Shown: piece after piece, positions 13,698 to 14,960 of the stretch | Position numbering within the stretch: position 1 is the first letter of the stretch | Layout of the letters: each line of letters opens with the position of its first letter | DNA from: Candidatus Poribacteria bacterium | Lineage (GTDB): Bacteria; Poribacteria; DTPJ01; WJIO01 | DNA length: 14,960 nucleotides | Reading direction: 5' to 3' | Assembly: GCA_014730235.1 (NCBI GenBank) | Contig: WJIO01000432.1 | Location: forward strand, 1-14,960 | Notes under the pieces: generated by a model | The model's database searches: none | Seen by the model: the letters and a program-made list of their open reading frames with translations, nothing else | Told to the model about the DNA's origin: nothing | Program-made: the position numbers and the translations under genes

Positions 13698-14960
13698 ATG
13701 TCTGAGTATAAAAAACTGGTAGTGCTTACAATAACAATTATATTTTTAATTGGAGCAGTATCAGCAAGTTTTGGTGCGGATAAACTGGTATTGGTTTCAC
13801 CGCATCAGGAAAGTATAATCAAAGAGTTTACGACGGGTTTTGAAGAGTGGTATAAGGATAATTATAATAAAGAAATAGAATTGGAATGGCTTGATCAAGG
13901 TGGTACCTCCAATATAATCAGGTTTATAAGATCAGAATTCCAGAAAAATCCCGATGGAATTAACGTTGATGTTTTCTTTGGCGGCGGTACTGATCCCTAT
14001 ATAAGGTTAAAAGAAGAAAATCTCCTGGAAACCTGCAAGTTATCTGATGAAATACTTAACAGAATACCCCAGGAATATGCCGGAAATCTCATGTATGATA
14101 CCGACTATAAGTGGTACGGCGCATGTTTATCCGGCTTTGGTATACTTTACAACAAACAGATAATTAATCTCATGGGACTTTCACAACCCAAAACATGGTC
14201 AGATCTGGCCAAACCAGAAATGGCCGAATGGGTAAGTTCCGCAGATCCACGCCAGAGCGGAAGCGTCCACAAGATGTATGAGATCATACTCCAGAGCTAT
14301 GGATGGGAAAAAGGCTTTGATGTTATAACTCGCATGAACGCTAATGTAAAAAACTTCAGTCGTGGAGCCAGCGACATACCAAGAGAAGTAGATTTGGGTG
14401 AAACGGCTTATGGATTAGCTATTGATATTTACGCCCTGGCAAAGATCGCTGAAGCTGGTGAGGATAAGCTTGGGTATGTTATGCCGGAAGGTGAAACTGT
14501 CATAAATCCTGATTCCATTGGTGTTCTTAAAGGTGCTCACAATATGGAAGCTGCTAAGGCCTTTGTGGAATTTGTCATTGGAGAACCAGGACAGGTTCTC
14601 TGGATGGCAAAGAAAGGTGTGCCAGGAGGCCCGAAGGAATTTGCTCTCCGCAGGATGAGCGTTATGCCTCATGTCTATGAAATGCTTGAGGATAAAGTCG
14701 CTGTACCCACAAATCCATTTGGCTGGAAGTCTGTGCTTAAATATGACCACGAAAAGGGTTCTATACGATGGGGTATTATGGCGGATTTAATCGGCGCAAT
14801 GACAATCGACATGCACGAAGAACTGGTAGATGCATGGAAAGATGTAAGAAAAGGCGGCATGAAAGAAGCTGCTTTAAAAAAACTTACCGCTGTGCCGATA
14901 ACTGAGGAAGAAGCTATACAATTAGCTAAAGAGAAATGGGATAACCAGACGTTCAGAAAC
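13698..14960 (+). CDS. ABC transporter substrate-binding protein, iron/AfuA-type (partial, runs off the right edge)
   Basis: An open frame of 421 codons without a stop reaches the window end. The start is certain: AGGAGG lies five bases upstream. Residues 1-27 are a signal peptide (basic MSEYKK, hydrophobic VVLTITIIFLIGAVSA, likely cleavage near SFGA-DK), so the mature protein is exported. The body looks like the periplasmic-binding-protein type II group that includes the Fe3+ (AfuA/FbpA) and phosphoglycerate or 2-aminoethylphosphonate binders: VDVFFGGGTDPYIRL (residues about 93-107), WYGACLSGFGILYN, GYVMPEGETVINPDSIGVLKG (given as a landmark) and GVPGGPKEFALRR. Family members are often only 330-360 residues, so this one is long. 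Permease and ATPase genes would be expected to the right. Specificity cannot be read; in this context an organic acid or phosphorylated sugar is as likely as iron. Confidence 0.85.
   Translation, partial: MSEYKKLVVLTITIIFLIGAVSASFGADKLVLVSPHQESIIKEFTTGFEEWYKDNYNKEIELEWLDQGGTSNIIRFIRSEFQKNPDGINVDVFFGGGTDPYIRLKEENLLETCKLSDEILNRIPQEYAGNLMYDTDYKWYGACLSGFGILYNKQIINLMGLSQPKTWSDLAKPEMAEWVSSADPRQSGSVHKMYEIILQSYGWEKGFDVITRMNANVKNFSRGASDIPREVDLGETAYGLAIDIYALAKIAEAGEDKLGYVMPEGETVINPDSIGVLKGAHNMEAAKAFVEFVIGEPGQVLWMAKKGVPGGPKEFALRRMSVMPHVYEMLEDKVAVPTNPFGWKSVLKYDHEKGSIRWGIMADLIGAMTIDMHEELVDAWKDVRKGGMKEAALKKLTAVPITEEEAIQLAKEKWDNQTFRN

Noticed and set aside
14415-14860. Minus-strand frames of 111 and 61 codons opposite the substrate-binding protein
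   Set aside because: The plus-strand frame has a signal peptide, a strong ribosome site and family motifs; the opposite frames show nothing recognisable.

Overview
The window reads as a bacterial chromosome segment devoted to carbohydrate catabolism, roughly mid-GC in the genes and AT-rich between them, with strong Shine-Dalgarno sites and short operons. No rRNA, tRNA, CRISPR array, transposase or phage gene was seen. The mix of fucose-isomerase-like, enolase-superfamily, PfkB, ROK and KDPG-aldolase-like proteins, plus dispersed palindromic repeats, recalls environmental candidate-phylum genomes (for example Poribacteria-like lineages). That placement is a weak inference only.

Layout. (A) Minus strand, 2026 to 64: a stand-alone Smr-domain protein, a xylose-isomerase-type TIM-barrel isomerase/epimerase and a KDPG/KHG-aldolase-like protein, expressed from a divergent control region at about 2059-2151. 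(B) Plus strand, 2152 to 4224: an M42 metallopeptidase and a UxuA-family mannonate dehydratase. A nested inverted-repeat block (4232-4402) separates B from the convergent unit C. (C) Minus strand, 7809 to 4375: a 19-codon hydrophobic reading frame that looks like a frame-shifted lipoprotein signal peptide, a Trp- and Cys-rich protein of unknown function, an L-fucose/L-arabinose-isomerase-family protein and a PfkB sugar kinase. (D) Plus strand, 7982 to 13594: a galactonate-dehydratase-like enolase-superfamily enzyme, a ROK-like sugar kinase, an 805-residue tandemly duplicated YibE/F membrane protein and a membrane-anchored TPR protein. The last three are joined by ATGA overlaps. C and D diverge from a palindromic control region (7857-7918). 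(E) Plus strand from 13698: an iron-type ABC transporter substrate-binding protein with its own promoter, cut by the right edge.

Together the enzymes outline an Entner-Doudoroff-type route. Isomerases and epimerases interconvert sugars, two unrelated dehydratases (UxuA and DgoD-like) make 2-keto-3-deoxy sugar acids, the PfkB kinase could phosphorylate these, and the aldolase could cleave the product to pyruvate plus a triose. Actual substrates cannot be read from the sequence, and the aldolase has an unusual active-site context.

The most unusual items are the probable frameshift or micropeptide at the head of operon C, the duplicated YibE/F protein coupled to a TPR protein in a sugar operon, the nested inverted repeat that copies the 3' end of the kinase gene, and the near-symmetric divergent promoter with stacked palindromes.
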